A DNA stretch of 64,000 nt, taken from positions 124,001 through 188,000 of the forward strand of contig CABJAM010000010.1 in NCBI GenBank assembly GCA_902363555.1. Direction: 5' to 3'. The stretch comes from Lachnospiraceae bacterium (GTDB lineage: Bacteria > Bacillota > Clostridia > Lachnospirales > Lachnospiraceae). A program made the position numbers and the translations under genes. This document shows, piece by piece, positions 16,431 to 24,789 of the stretch (the first letter of the stretch is position 1; every line of letters begins with the position of its first letter). Under the pieces are notes generated by a model. It made no database searches. It saw only the letters and a list, made by a program, of their open reading frames with translations, and was not told the origin of the DNA.

Positions 16431-16470
16431 ATAAGGCTGTAATACAAATCTTTTTTGCTTGCAGCCTTAT
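16431..16470 (+). terminator. Hairpin between receptor 2 and GH3
   Basis: ATAAGGCTG and CAGCCTTAT form a perfect 9-bp stem around a T-rich loop, followed by ATATTTTAT. It lies about 20 bases after the receptor stop and 45 before the GH3 start. It may be partial, as no clear promoter lies between it and GH3. Confidence 0.55.
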
Positions 16471-16515
16471 ATATTTTATCAAAAATGATATGCTTGTGAT
16501 AATTAAGGAGAAATT

Positions 16516-18885
16516 ATGAGAACAAAGCTTACAAATGCGGAATCTATCCGTGACGTTGTTCGTGGAATGACGATAGATGAAAAATTAAATTTAGTCGGAG
16601 AATATACAGCCTGCCATACACTGGCGATTCCCGATTTGGACATTCCATCCATTTGTCTTATGGATGGTGTTACTGGCTTAAACGGAACTCAGGGATTGCT
16701 GGATTATATCACCTCACCTGAAATAGCTGCTCATCCTGAGGCGGTTCAAGAACTCTATAGGTCTATTCCAGAGCTTACCAGGCTTAATTATATTGATTTA
16801 GAGGATGCAAAGAGAAGATATGAAAAAGAGCCCTACAAATTGGAGTTGGTTAAGATCTTCGAAAAAATGCGGCCTGGTGGAAAACAGAATATCAGCTTTC
16901 CATCAGGGATAAATATTGGTTCATCTTTTGATTTGAAACGGGCTTATAGCATTGGCGAGTCTGTTGGATGGGAGATGCGGGCCATTGGCGTAGATATAAC
17001 CTTGGGGCCAAATGTGGACGTTTTTAGAGATCCTCTTGGCGGACGAGGCTATGAAATGTATGGAGAGGATCCATATTTGGTGGAGCGTATGAGCGTGGCA
17101 TTTATAAATGGTGTTCAATCGACAGGTACTGCGGCATGTGCAAAGCATTACCTTGCCAATAATCAGGAAACGAATAGAAATTCAAAAAATACCCATGTGT
17201 CTGAGCGTACACTTCGGGAGATATATGCCAGAGGGTTTAAGGCATCTGCCCAGGAGGCTGGCGTGAAATCCATAATGACGGCTTATAATGCTATCAATGG
17301 AGAATTTACGTCATATAGCAAAACTCTTTTGAGCAGTTGGATACGCGATGAATGGGGCTATGATGGAGTATTATGCTGTGATTGGGGGGCTGTGAAATCA
17401 CGAAAGGAAAAATCTTTAGAAGCCGGCATGGATTTGATCCTTTCGGGGCCCAATGACATGAGAGAATGCAAAAAAGCTATTGAAGAAGGGAAATTTTCTG
17501 AAACAATTCTTGATAACTGTGTTGGCAGAATTTTGAAACTAATACTGGAAATCAAAACAAAACAGCAGGAAAAGACATTTAACTATAATTCCTTAGCACT
17601 TCTTGAAAACGCCTGTGAAACGATTACAGAGGGCAGCGTTTTATTAAAAAATAAAGATCAGGTACTTCCACTTTCCAGGAATAGTCATATAGCTGTTTAT
17701 GGAAAGCGCAGCAAGATGCTGCTTGAGTGTGGAACTGGATCAACATCCGTTATAACCGGACTTCATAGCAATGTTTATGACGAATGTGAAAAGCAATTTG
17801 ATTATATAAAATATGAAGACATGGATGGGGCAGATGTATTAATATATACGGTGACAGCCATTGGTGGAGAAAATATAGACCGAAGTGAGATGGATATCGA
17901 AAAAGAAGATCAGGAAAGGCTTCCAAAAGTTCTCAGAGAAGCGAAGCAAAAGGGATTAAAGACCGTAGTTATTCTAAATATCGCTGGACCAGTGGATATA
18001 CGAAGCTGGATTGAGGATGCAGATAGCGTTCTTTCAATTTTTATTCCGGGGTGTATGGGCGGCGTAGCCACAGCAAAATTATTGTGTGGTGATGCGTATC
18101 CGGGAGGAAAATTATCAGTTACATTTCCAGTAAGATATGAAGATACCCCATCATATCCTAATTTTCCAGGAGAGCATAATGATGTATATTACGGAGAAGG
18201 AATTTTTGTTGGGTACAGATATTATGAGAAGAAAAAATTAAAGGTGATGTTTCCTTTTGGTTTTGGCTTGGGATATACGACTTTTAAAACTAAATTAGTA
18301 GAAAATGCTTATATGCTAGATGCCATCAATGAGGATTCTTTTTCTGTTTTGGTTGAGATAGAAAATACCGGCAGTAGAATAGGCAGTGAAGTTATTCAAA
18401 TATATGCGTCAGAAGAAAAGCCACATGTGCTCCGTCCTTTAAAAGAGTTGGTTGGATTTGAAAAGATTGAGTTAATGCCGGGAGAATCCCGTATTGTGCA
18501 GGTGAAAATTGATAAAAAAAGTTTATGCTATTACGATATTAAAAAGGGCAGTTGGATAACGCCTACTGGAACAATCAGGCTTTACATAGGAACATCATCT
18601 GAAGATATCTTTGATGAGGCAGTCTTGCTAATCAATGGGGTAGATGAGTACGCTCTGAGTGGAGAAAGTACACTTGGTGAAATTTTAAGTAATACAAAAG
18701 CTGTTCAGCTTATAAATGAAGGAACGGGTGGTATATTAGAAAATATTTCAGAGGAAAATATGGCGTTTATGATTTATACCAAGCTGGATGATGTGCTTCG
18801 TATGGCTTTAATTACAAAATTTCCTGATGCGGTTTTATTGGATTCGATATTGGAAGAATTATATGAAAAGCTGAAGCTGTTGTGA
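16516..18885 (+). CDS. GH3 glycosidase (beta-glucosidase family)
   Basis: A 789-residue protein without a signal peptide. The GH3 N-terminal barrel has KHY at 210-212, RTLREIY at 232-238 and the catalytic nucleophile Asp289 in CCDWGA. The C-terminal alpha/beta domain spans about 350-560, with a fibronectin-like domain near 610-700 (PHVLRPLKELVGFEKIEL). A helical tail of about 85 residues follows, similar in placement to the tail of the GH3 at 48256. An insertion of some 60 residues after DGVTGLN (about 60-120) is unusual for the family. AAGGAG precedes ATG 16516. It would hydrolyse beta-linked glucose, xylose or related residues from imported oligosaccharides. The exact sugar cannot be told from sequence. 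Confidence 0.9.
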   Translation: MRTKLTNAESIRDVVRGMTIDEKLNLVGEYTACHTLAIPDLDIPSICLMDGVTGLNGTQGLLDYITSPEIAAHPEAVQELYRSIPELTRLNYIDLEDAKRRYEKEPYKLELVKIFEKMRPGGKQNISFPSGINIGSSFDLKRAYSIGESVGWEMRAIGVDITLGPNVDVFRDPLGGRGYEMYGEDPYLVERMSVAFINGVQSTGTAACAKHYLANNQETNRNSKNTHVSERTLREIYARGFKASAQEAGVKSIMTAYNAINGEFTSYSKTLLSSWIRDEWGYDGVLCCDWGAVKSRKEKSLEAGMDLILSGPNDMRECKKAIEEGKFSETILDNCVGRILKLILEIKTKQQEKTFNYNSLALLENACETITEGSVLLKNKDQVLPLSRNSHIAVYGKRSKMLLECGTGSTSVITGLHSNVYDECEKQFDYIKYEDMDGADVLIYTVTAIGGENIDRSEMDIEKEDQERLPKVLREAKQKGLKTVVILNIAGPVDIRSWIEDADSVLSIFIPGCMGGVATAKLLCGDAYPGGKLSVTFPVRYEDTPSYPNFPGEHNDVYYGEGIFVGYRYYEKKKLKVMFPFGFGLGYTTFKTKLVENAYMLDAINEDSFSVLVEIENTGSRIGSEVIQIYASEEKPHVLRPLKELVGFEKIELMPGESRIVQVKIDKKSLCYYDIKKGSWITPTGTIRLYIGTSSEDIFDEAVLLINGVDEYALSGESTLGEILSNTKAVQLINEGTGGILENISEENMAFMIYTKLDDVLRMALITKFPDAVLLDSILEELYEKLKLL

Positions 18886-18911
18886 TTACTGTTATTTTAT
18901 AAATTGCACCT

Positions 18912-19190
18912 CATTATACCCGGACCTTTGATACGGTGAATCCTCAAGAAAACGGAATACAAGTGTCATTACTCAGCGTGCTATCCGTGAAATATATTTT
19001 CGGGCGTTTGAAATTGCCATGGATAGTGGCAGAGATGGTTCAAGCTGGTAATTGCTGGATCACACCTGGTTCTATGGACGATACGTATACGAGTCAAATC
19101 CTTCATGGACTGGAAAATGGAGATATTGATGAGGGGCGACTGCGAGAAAATGTAGCAGGGATAATTAAAACTTTAGTACGTTTTGTATGA
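18912..19190 (+). pseudogene. Decayed GH3 gene fragment
   Basis: Two reading frames carry matching pieces of one GH3 enzyme. In one frame, from about 18912, codons spell HYTRTFDTVNPQEN; the next frame continues RNTSVITQRAIREIYFRAFE up to a stop after GRDGSSW. This corresponds to the NQE...RTLREIY region of the intact GH3 upstream. The first frame then resumes with WITPGSMDDTY and ends DEGRLRENVAGIIKTLVRF, the usual end of the GH3 barrel domain. The nucleophile region and the whole C-terminal half are missing. Frameshifts, an internal stop and a deletion make it non-functional. Confidence 0.75.
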
Positions 19191-19218
19191 GGAAAAGGAT
19201 TCTAAGAGAGGAAGAACT

Positions 19219-20973
19219 ATGAAAGCAATAATGATTATGTATGATTCATTGAATCGAGGGATGCTGGAACCCTACGGCTGTGACTGGATTCCGACGCCTA
19301 ATTTTACCCGACTGGCCAAGCGGGCTGTGACTTTTGACTGTAATTATGTGGGAAGCATGCCTTGCATGCCGGCGCGTCGGGAATTGCATACTGGAAGATA
19401 TAATTTCCTCCACCGAAGCTGGGGGCCTATTGAGCCATTTGATGATTCTATGCCGGAAATTTTAAAAAGAAATGGTATTTATTCGCATCTGTCTACAGAC
19501 CACTATCATTATTGGGAGGATGGCGGAGCTACATATCATAATAGATATTCTTCCTTTGACCTGAATAGGGGGCAGGAAGGTGATTCATGGAAGACAAATA
19601 ATGCGTTATTGGATGCCGTAGCCGAAAAACGATTGCAGCAGGGGCGGACCAATTATTTCGATAAAGCCAATCGGGCGTACATAGATTGCGAGGAGAAAAT
19701 GCCACAGGCAAAAACCTTCCATGCCGGGCTGGATTTCATTGAAGAGAATTATAATAAGGACAACTGGTTTTTACAGATTGAGACCTTCGATCCCCACGAA
19801 CCCTTTTTTACACAGCCGCTATATAAGGAGGCGTTTAAGCACGATTATGAAGGGGAACTTGGTGACTGGCCGCCATATTATATGGTGACCGAAGGAAAAG
19901 ATGCCATCCATCATATGCGTATGGAATATGCCGCATTAGTCACCATGTGCGATCATTATCTTGGACAGGTCCTTGATAAAATGGACACATATAATCTCTG
20001 GGAAGATACTTTGCTCATTGTAAACACGGATCACGGTTTTCTTTTAGGAGAGCATGGTTGGTGGGCAAAATCTATCATGCCCATATATGATGAAATTGCC
20101 AGAACGCCGTTATTTATCTATAATCCTAAGGGCATCGTTAGAGGGGAACGCCGGGATAGATTGACTCAGACCATAGATATTCCTGCAACGATTCTTGACT
20201 TCTTTGGGATGGCATTACCTGCGGACATGCAGGGAAAATCGTTGCTTCCGGTGATTAATAACAATGCAATGGTTCATGAGTATGTACTATTTGGCAGCCA
20301 TGATGCTCATTGTAATATTACTGATGGTAATTGGGTTTATATGAAAGCGCCCATAGACGGAAAGGATTTTTTTGAATATACATTGATGCCTACGCATATG
20401 CGAAATATTTTTAACGTGAATGAGTTAAAAAATATTGAGCTTGCGGAGCCGTTTTCTTTTACAAAGGGATGTAGGACCATGAAGATAAAGGCTGTGGAGG
20501 GCATGAATAAAGCGTCTAATTTCGGATCCAAATTATTTTGCCTTGTAGATGATCCGTTTCAAGAGCGCCCATTGCAGAATCCGAAAAAGGAAGCTGAGTT
20601 GGCCAATGCTATGATGAGACTCATGGAGCTTAACGACTGCCCGGAAGAACGTTATGAAAGATTTGGTTTCAAAAAGGGCGAGACGGTTACAGCGGAAAAA
20701 ATCCTTCATCTGCGCGCTGGTGAATTCAAAGACCGTATTCCGGAGGAATTTTCGGATTTTGAGTGGGAGGATGGGGCTATAAATATGTATTATACCATTA
20801 TGCGATTTGTGTCAAAGGAAAAGGCTGAATACGTAATACAGAAGCTAAGATTATTTGTTGTTGATAAAAAGGCCACGGTGGAAGATATGTTTAGCCTCAT
20901 ACAGACCGTATTTACTACAGAGGAAATTCCCATGGTTTTTTACTTTGCTGCATTGGCCGCAAGAACTGTGTGA
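19219..20973 (+). CDS. Sulfatase (Cys-type, formylglycine-dependent)
   Basis: A 584-residue member of the alkaline-phosphatase-like sulfatase superfamily. The active-site motif C-x-P-x-R is Cys49-Met-Pro-Ala-Arg53 (PCMPARRELHTGR). The Cys needs conversion to formylglycine, done in anaerobes by a radical-SAM anSME enzyme not seen here. Metal ligands are suggested by MYDSLNR at the N terminus and NTDHGFLLGEHGWW in the middle. There is no signal peptide, so it would act on sulfate esters inside the cell. Phosphonate monoester hydrolases share this fold and are an alternative. GAGAGGAAG before ATG 19219 sets the start; the frame is open 36 bases further upstream. It follows the GH3 remnant. Confidence 0.85.
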   Translation: MKAIMIMYDSLNRGMLEPYGCDWIPTPNFTRLAKRAVTFDCNYVGSMPCMPARRELHTGRYNFLHRSWGPIEPFDDSMPEILKRNGIYSHLSTDHYHYWEDGGATYHNRYSSFDLNRGQEGDSWKTNNALLDAVAEKRLQQGRTNYFDKANRAYIDCEEKMPQAKTFHAGLDFIEENYNKDNWFLQIETFDPHEPFFTQPLYKEAFKHDYEGELGDWPPYYMVTEGKDAIHHMRMEYAALVTMCDHYLGQVLDKMDTYNLWEDTLLIVNTDHGFLLGEHGWWAKSIMPIYDEIARTPLFIYNPKGIVRGERRDRLTQTIDIPATILDFFGMALPADMQGKSLLPVINNNAMVHEYVLFGSHDAHCNITDGNWVYMKAPIDGKDFFEYTLMPTHMRNIFNVNELKNIELAEPFSFTKGCRTMKIKAVEGMNKASNFGSKLFCLVDDPFQERPLQNPKKEAELANAMMRLMELNDCPEERYERFGFKKGETVTAEKILHLRAGEFKDRIPEEFSDFEWEDGAINMYYTIMRFVSKEKAEYVIQKLRLFVVDKKATVEDMFSLIQTVFTTEEIPMVFYFAALAARTV

Positions 20974-21023
20974 AGTTGTTTTAAGCTAACAATGATTTTC
21001 TGAGAGGAGATAATTATATGGAG

Positions 21024-21116
21024 AAATCAGGGGGCCGGGAGAAACAAACATTCTCACCTGGCCTTCTGTGTTAAGGATGGAATTTGTTCCGATCCTTAGA
21101 CAATCCCTGATTTTTG
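21024..21116 (+). terminator. Three-stem RNA structure ending in a T run between convergent genes
   Basis: Outer stem AAATCAGGG (21024-21032) pairs with CCCTGATTT (21105-21113). Inside are GGCC-GG-GAGAA (from 21033) with TTCTC-CC-GGCC (to 21063), and TAAGGAT-GGAA-TTTG-TTCC-G-ATCCTTA (21072-21098). Together they form a three-way junction followed by TTTTT. It lies between the sulfatase gene and the convergent kinase gene and probably terminates the former. A good ribosome site (GAGAGGAG at 21002-21009) and an 18-codon frame starting ATG at 21018 and ending TAA overlap it, so it may instead be a vestigial gene start or a leader RNA. Confidence 0.5.
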
Positions 21117-21150
21117 TGCTAGAATAAATACAATACGGTTCATTTATTGG

Positions 21151-22839
21151 TCAGATATCTGAAAGTAGTTCATCTTCGGCGAATGTAGCTGGGAGAATTA
21201 TTTCAGCTACGGCACCACTATCATTATAGAAATGGTAACTTGTTTCTGAGCCAAACAAAATTTTTATACGTTGAATTGTATTTCGTATGCCTGTATGCAT
21301 TCCATCTTTCTTTATGATTTTTGCACCGCAATTAAGTTTATCCAGTAAATCATCTGTATAGCCTTCGCCATTGTCGGAAATAACGAATCTGGCATAAGGA
21401 AAATAGTTTTTTTCAAAGGCCGTGATTTTAATATTAATATGCAGTTGCTTGCGGAAGGAAAGAGCATACTTTATAGAGTTTTCCACAAACGTTTGGAGCA
21501 TGACGGGAGGAACCTGCATATCGCTGATTAAAGGTTCAATCTCAATATTATAGGAAAACTGATTTGTATAGCGAATCGACTGGATACTTAAATAAGCTTT
21601 TATATGATCAATTTCTTCATTTAGAGGAACAAGATCTTTGTCAACTTTGACCATGTAACGGAAATAATCAATAGAGAATTGGATAAGGCGGTTGGCCAAG
21701 GTAAGCTGCGATGTCTCAATGAGATTATAAACCATATTCAGAGAATTGATAAGAAAGTGGGGTTTAATCTGCATTTGAAGATTATAAAGCTGGAACTTCT
21801 GGACCTTAATCTGTTCTTCATAAATACCAATTTTAAGCTTCTGTATATCGTCGACCATTTGGTTAAATGTCCGATTGACAAGCTCGATCTCTGCAGAGTT
21901 ACGTGATTTTTGAATGCGGTATTCCAGATTTCCGGCCTGGATTTCTTTCATGGCATTAGACAGATTCAGCAGCGGTTTTGAGACAATGTCGCGAATACAA
22001 AGCATAAGTATACAAAAGAGCACAATAATAATAATAGAGATGAGCAGTGTATATTTTTGCATAAATGGCAGGGTTCTTAGGATTTCGCTTTGTGGAAATA
22101 CTTCGGTAAGCAGAATATCAGCCGAAGAAAGCTGTACAGATATGCACTGATAGCTTGAAGTCAGGGTCTGTGTAAAGTCATCCATATTTTCAGCAGCCAC
22201 AAATTGAAGCTGGCTTCCTGAGATATCATCTGTGCTTAAATGAGACAGCAGGGATGATATTGTAACATAGGCGCCTGCCCATATATTGCTGCCATTATCG
22301 GCCATAACAAATAGGTATTCCGTATTGTCTATTTTGCAAAGTTGCCAATGGGCGTGGGGATAACCGGAGTCTATCCGAGATTGTATAAAGGTTTCCAAAT
22401 TATCATTCGGAGTGGATGGATGTTGCCAATTGGTTGAGCTGATAAATGTGGTTTGATCAGTGCGGTCAGAAATACGGAGGAAAAAACCATCGATATAGTT
22501 ATTTATAAGAATCTTTTCGGACATTTCTGAGGAAAGGCGCCGCTTAGCATATTGAGGATCATTCTTATTACGTTTTAAGGCAATGACCTGAGGATCTGTT
22601 TCATATGTAACCATGTTTATGACAAAAGAAAGGGCTGTATTTAACTGATTATCAATTTGGTCGACATAGGAATGAAGCATATTCGTTCTCGTACTGTTAA
22701 CCTGATCTAATAGAACAGATCGGGCCTGGTTATTGTTGTAGATTGCCAGGCAGACGATGGGAACTACTGTCATTAGTATGAGAAAAATCAATTTCATAGA
22801 GATAGAATTTAATGATAGTCTCAGGTACTTTTTTTTCAT
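21151..22839 (-). CDS. YesM-type membrane sensor histidine kinase (module B)
   Basis: A 562-residue kinase. Membrane segments are near 15-34 and 262-282, with an extracytoplasmic sensor between them. HAMP is at about 284-336. The phospho-acceptor is His361 in KPHFLINSLN, and the ATPase motifs are VENSIKY and ISDNGEGY. AAAGGAG precedes the ATG. It is transcribed away from its response regulator at 22955 with 115 bases between, an arrangement repeated exactly in module C. It is very similar in sequence to the module C kinase (shared QMQIKPHFLINSLN, VPPVMLQTFVENSIKY). Confidence 0.92.
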   Translation of the reverse strand: MKKKYLRLSLNSISMKLIFLILMTVVPIVCLAIYNNNQARSVLLDQVNSTRTNMLHSYVDQIDNQLNTALSFVINMVTYETDPQVIALKRNKNDPQYAKRRLSSEMSEKILINNYIDGFFLRISDRTDQTTFISSTNWQHPSTPNDNLETFIQSRIDSGYPHAHWQLCKIDNTEYLFVMADNGSNIWAGAYVTISSLLSHLSTDDISGSQLQFVAAENMDDFTQTLTSSYQCISVQLSSADILLTEVFPQSEILRTLPFMQKYTLLISIIIIVLFCILMLCIRDIVSKPLLNLSNAMKEIQAGNLEYRIQKSRNSAEIELVNRTFNQMVDDIQKLKIGIYEEQIKVQKFQLYNLQMQIKPHFLINSLNMVYNLIETSQLTLANRLIQFSIDYFRYMVKVDKDLVPLNEEIDHIKAYLSIQSIRYTNQFSYNIEIEPLISDMQVPPVMLQTFVENSIKYALSFRKQLHINIKITAFEKNYFPYARFVISDNGEGYTDDLLDKLNCGAKIIKKDGMHTGIRNTIQRIKILFGSETSYHFYNDSGAVAEIILPATFAEDELLSDI

Positions 22840-22954
22840 AAATGATCTCCTTTGTGATTAATTATTAACATTATAGACATGGGATTTTATTTTGTCAACT
22901 AAACAACTGGTGTTAATGTTTCATTCTTTTTTGTGTTGGAAATGGGGGAGAAAA

Positions 22955-24538
22955 ATGAATTTGTTAATTGTTGATGATGAAGAAAGCGCAATTCTTGCTG
23001 TACAGCAGGGGGTATGCTGGCAGCATCTTGATTTTACTATGGTTTACACGGCGTCAAATATGGCTGAGGCCATTGAAATTATTAATGAACAGAAAATCAG
23101 TGTGCTTCTGTGTGATATTGAAATGCCTATGGGTACAGGATTGGATCTGGTGGAGTGGATTAATGAGCACAGACCGGAACTTTGCTGTATTTTTATGACT
23201 TGTCATGCTGATTTTTCTTTTGCTCAGCAGGCAGTCCGTCTTGGTAGTTTCGATTATATTTTAAAACCGTTGGACTTCGAGAACCTTGAACGGGTATTAA
23301 AAAATGCAGCTCGTAAGGTTAATGAGGAGACTCATCTCAAAAGAGCCGGTGATTATTGGGAAAAAGGCCATAAGGCGGCTGAAAAGCAGTTTTGGCGGGA
23401 ACTGTTCAACGGAGACATTGAAACAAATGAGGAGAGTATTTCTAATTATATTGGACGAAATCAGCTGGAAATCCCAATGAATGGACAGTTTGTACCAATT
23501 CTTATAAGTCCCAGAATGATAAATGAGGATATGTCATTGGAGGATAAATCTCTTTTTAGTTTTGCCCTGCGCAACATTACGGAGGAAGTATTTCGAATGA
23601 ATGTCGCGATTCACGAGTTGGAGGCATTATCTGAAGATCGGATCCTCATAATGCTCAGAGTGAGGCCGGGAGTTACAGATACAATTCTGTATGATCAGAT
23701 AGGACAACATTGTCGGACTTTGGCGGATGCGGCCCTGCGTTATCTTAAGATAAAGGTATGCTGTTACGTGGGTAATAAAGTATCTATTAGCGATATTCCA
23801 GGGCAGATTGAGCAGCTCTACCAGCTGGACTTCAATAATGTGGTTGCGCATCAAATTATTATTTTCCAGCATACTATGGGAGATTTCCTAAAGAATTTTG
23901 AATACTCCAGATATATAACAGAGCGCTATGAGAGATATCATGGAAGTTATGCGGCTGTGGTAGAGGAAATAGGGTATACGCTGGAACGGGATTTCGGGCT
24001 GATTGTAGTTAATAAAGCTTTTATGAATCAGTTCTTTAAAGGCTTTTACTATATGCTTTCGGATTTTTCAGAGAAGCATAAGGTCTTTTTACGAGATTTA
24101 GTGGCAGCAAAGGAAAACAGAGAGCTTCTCCTGAAAGCAGAGAACTCCTTGGACGGACTTGTAGAATGGGTCAAATATATTGCAGGTATACTTAACAGTT
24201 GGGAGAATAATCACACGAACCGTAAGACGCCTGTGGCTCTGGTAAAGGATTATATTAAAGAACATATATCGGAAGAGCTTTCTGTGGACACACTGGCCGG
24301 ATATGTTCATCTTAATTCCGATTATCTTAACCGTGTTTTTAAAAAGGAAACTGGGATTCCCATAAGCAAATATATGGTTACACAAAAGATGGAACAGGCC
24401 AAATGGCTGTTGCGTCACACCGATATGCCTATCAGTGAAGTAGCTGCTGCCTTAGGTTACTTCAATTATTCAAGCTTTAATCGTAATTTTAGTAAAATTG
24501 TAGGGCGTTCTCCTCAGGAATATAAATTTGATAAATAA
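22955..24538 (+). CDS. YesN-type response regulator with AraC output domain (module B)
   Basis: A 527-residue regulator. The receiver has LIVDDEE, phospho-acceptor Asp54 (LLCDIEMP) and LKP. The AraC double helix-turn-helix occupies the last 100 residues (LSVDTLAGYVHLNSDYLNRVF and MPISEVAAALGYFNYSSF), ending GRSPQEYKF. GGGGGAG before ATG 22955 sets the start; an upstream in-frame extension lacks the receiver's first strand. It is the best candidate to bind the GTCGGA repeats in front of the receptor gene at 24790, because tandem direct repeats about two helical turns apart suit AraC-type proteins. That link is inference. Confidence 0.92.
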   Translation: MNLLIVDDEESAILAVQQGVCWQHLDFTMVYTASNMAEAIEIINEQKISVLLCDIEMPMGTGLDLVEWINEHRPELCCIFMTCHADFSFAQQAVRLGSFDYILKPLDFENLERVLKNAARKVNEETHLKRAGDYWEKGHKAAEKQFWRELFNGDIETNEESISNYIGRNQLEIPMNGQFVPILISPRMINEDMSLEDKSLFSFALRNITEEVFRMNVAIHELEALSEDRILIMLRVRPGVTDTILYDQIGQHCRTLADAALRYLKIKVCCYVGNKVSISDIPGQIEQLYQLDFNNVVAHQIIIFQHTMGDFLKNFEYSRYITERYERYHGSYAAVVEEIGYTLERDFGLIVVNKAFMNQFFKGFYYMLSDFSEKHKVFLRDLVAAKENRELLLKAENSLDGLVEWVKYIAGILNSWENNHTNRKTPVALVKDYIKEHISEELSVDTLAGYVHLNSDYLNRVFKKETGIPISKYMVTQKMEQAKWLLRHTDMPISEVAAALGYFNYSSFNRNFSKIVGRSPQEYKFDK

Positions 24539-24597
24539 ACATTTTTTTATACAGTTTTAAGATGTTTTAATGAGAAAGATTGTAAGTTTGAAGCAAG

Positions 24598-24639
24598 CGG
24601 CAGTACCCCATTATAGATGGATGGTATCTGCCGTTTTTA
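24598..24639 (+). terminator. Terminator after the module B response regulator
   Basis: CGGCAG-TACC pairs with GGTA-TCTGCCG, followed by TTTTTATTG. It separates the regulator from the receptor gene, which therefore needs its own promoter. Confidence 0.75.
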
Positions 24640-24670
24640 TTGCTTCCAACGACAATAAAAATTGTTAAAA

Positions 24671-24733
24671 GTCGGAAAGTGCAATGAACAGGTCGGATAA
24701 TGGCTCACACAATTTTCATAAATTTATTATAAT
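24671..24733 (+). promoter_or_regulatory. Receptor-3 promoter with tandem GTCGGA repeats
   Basis: GTCGGAAAG starts at 24671 and GTCGGATAA at 24692, again 21 bases apart. TATAAT lies at 24728-24733, 36 bases after the start of the second repeat. Several bases around the repeats are also shared with the receptor-2 promoter (leading AAAA, a following ATG, and TGCAA between the repeats). Confidence 0.7.
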
Positions 24734-24789
24734 AAAAACATCAAATCGCCATTAAATGTGGCCTTTTTAAAAAAAGGAGGAGTATATCA

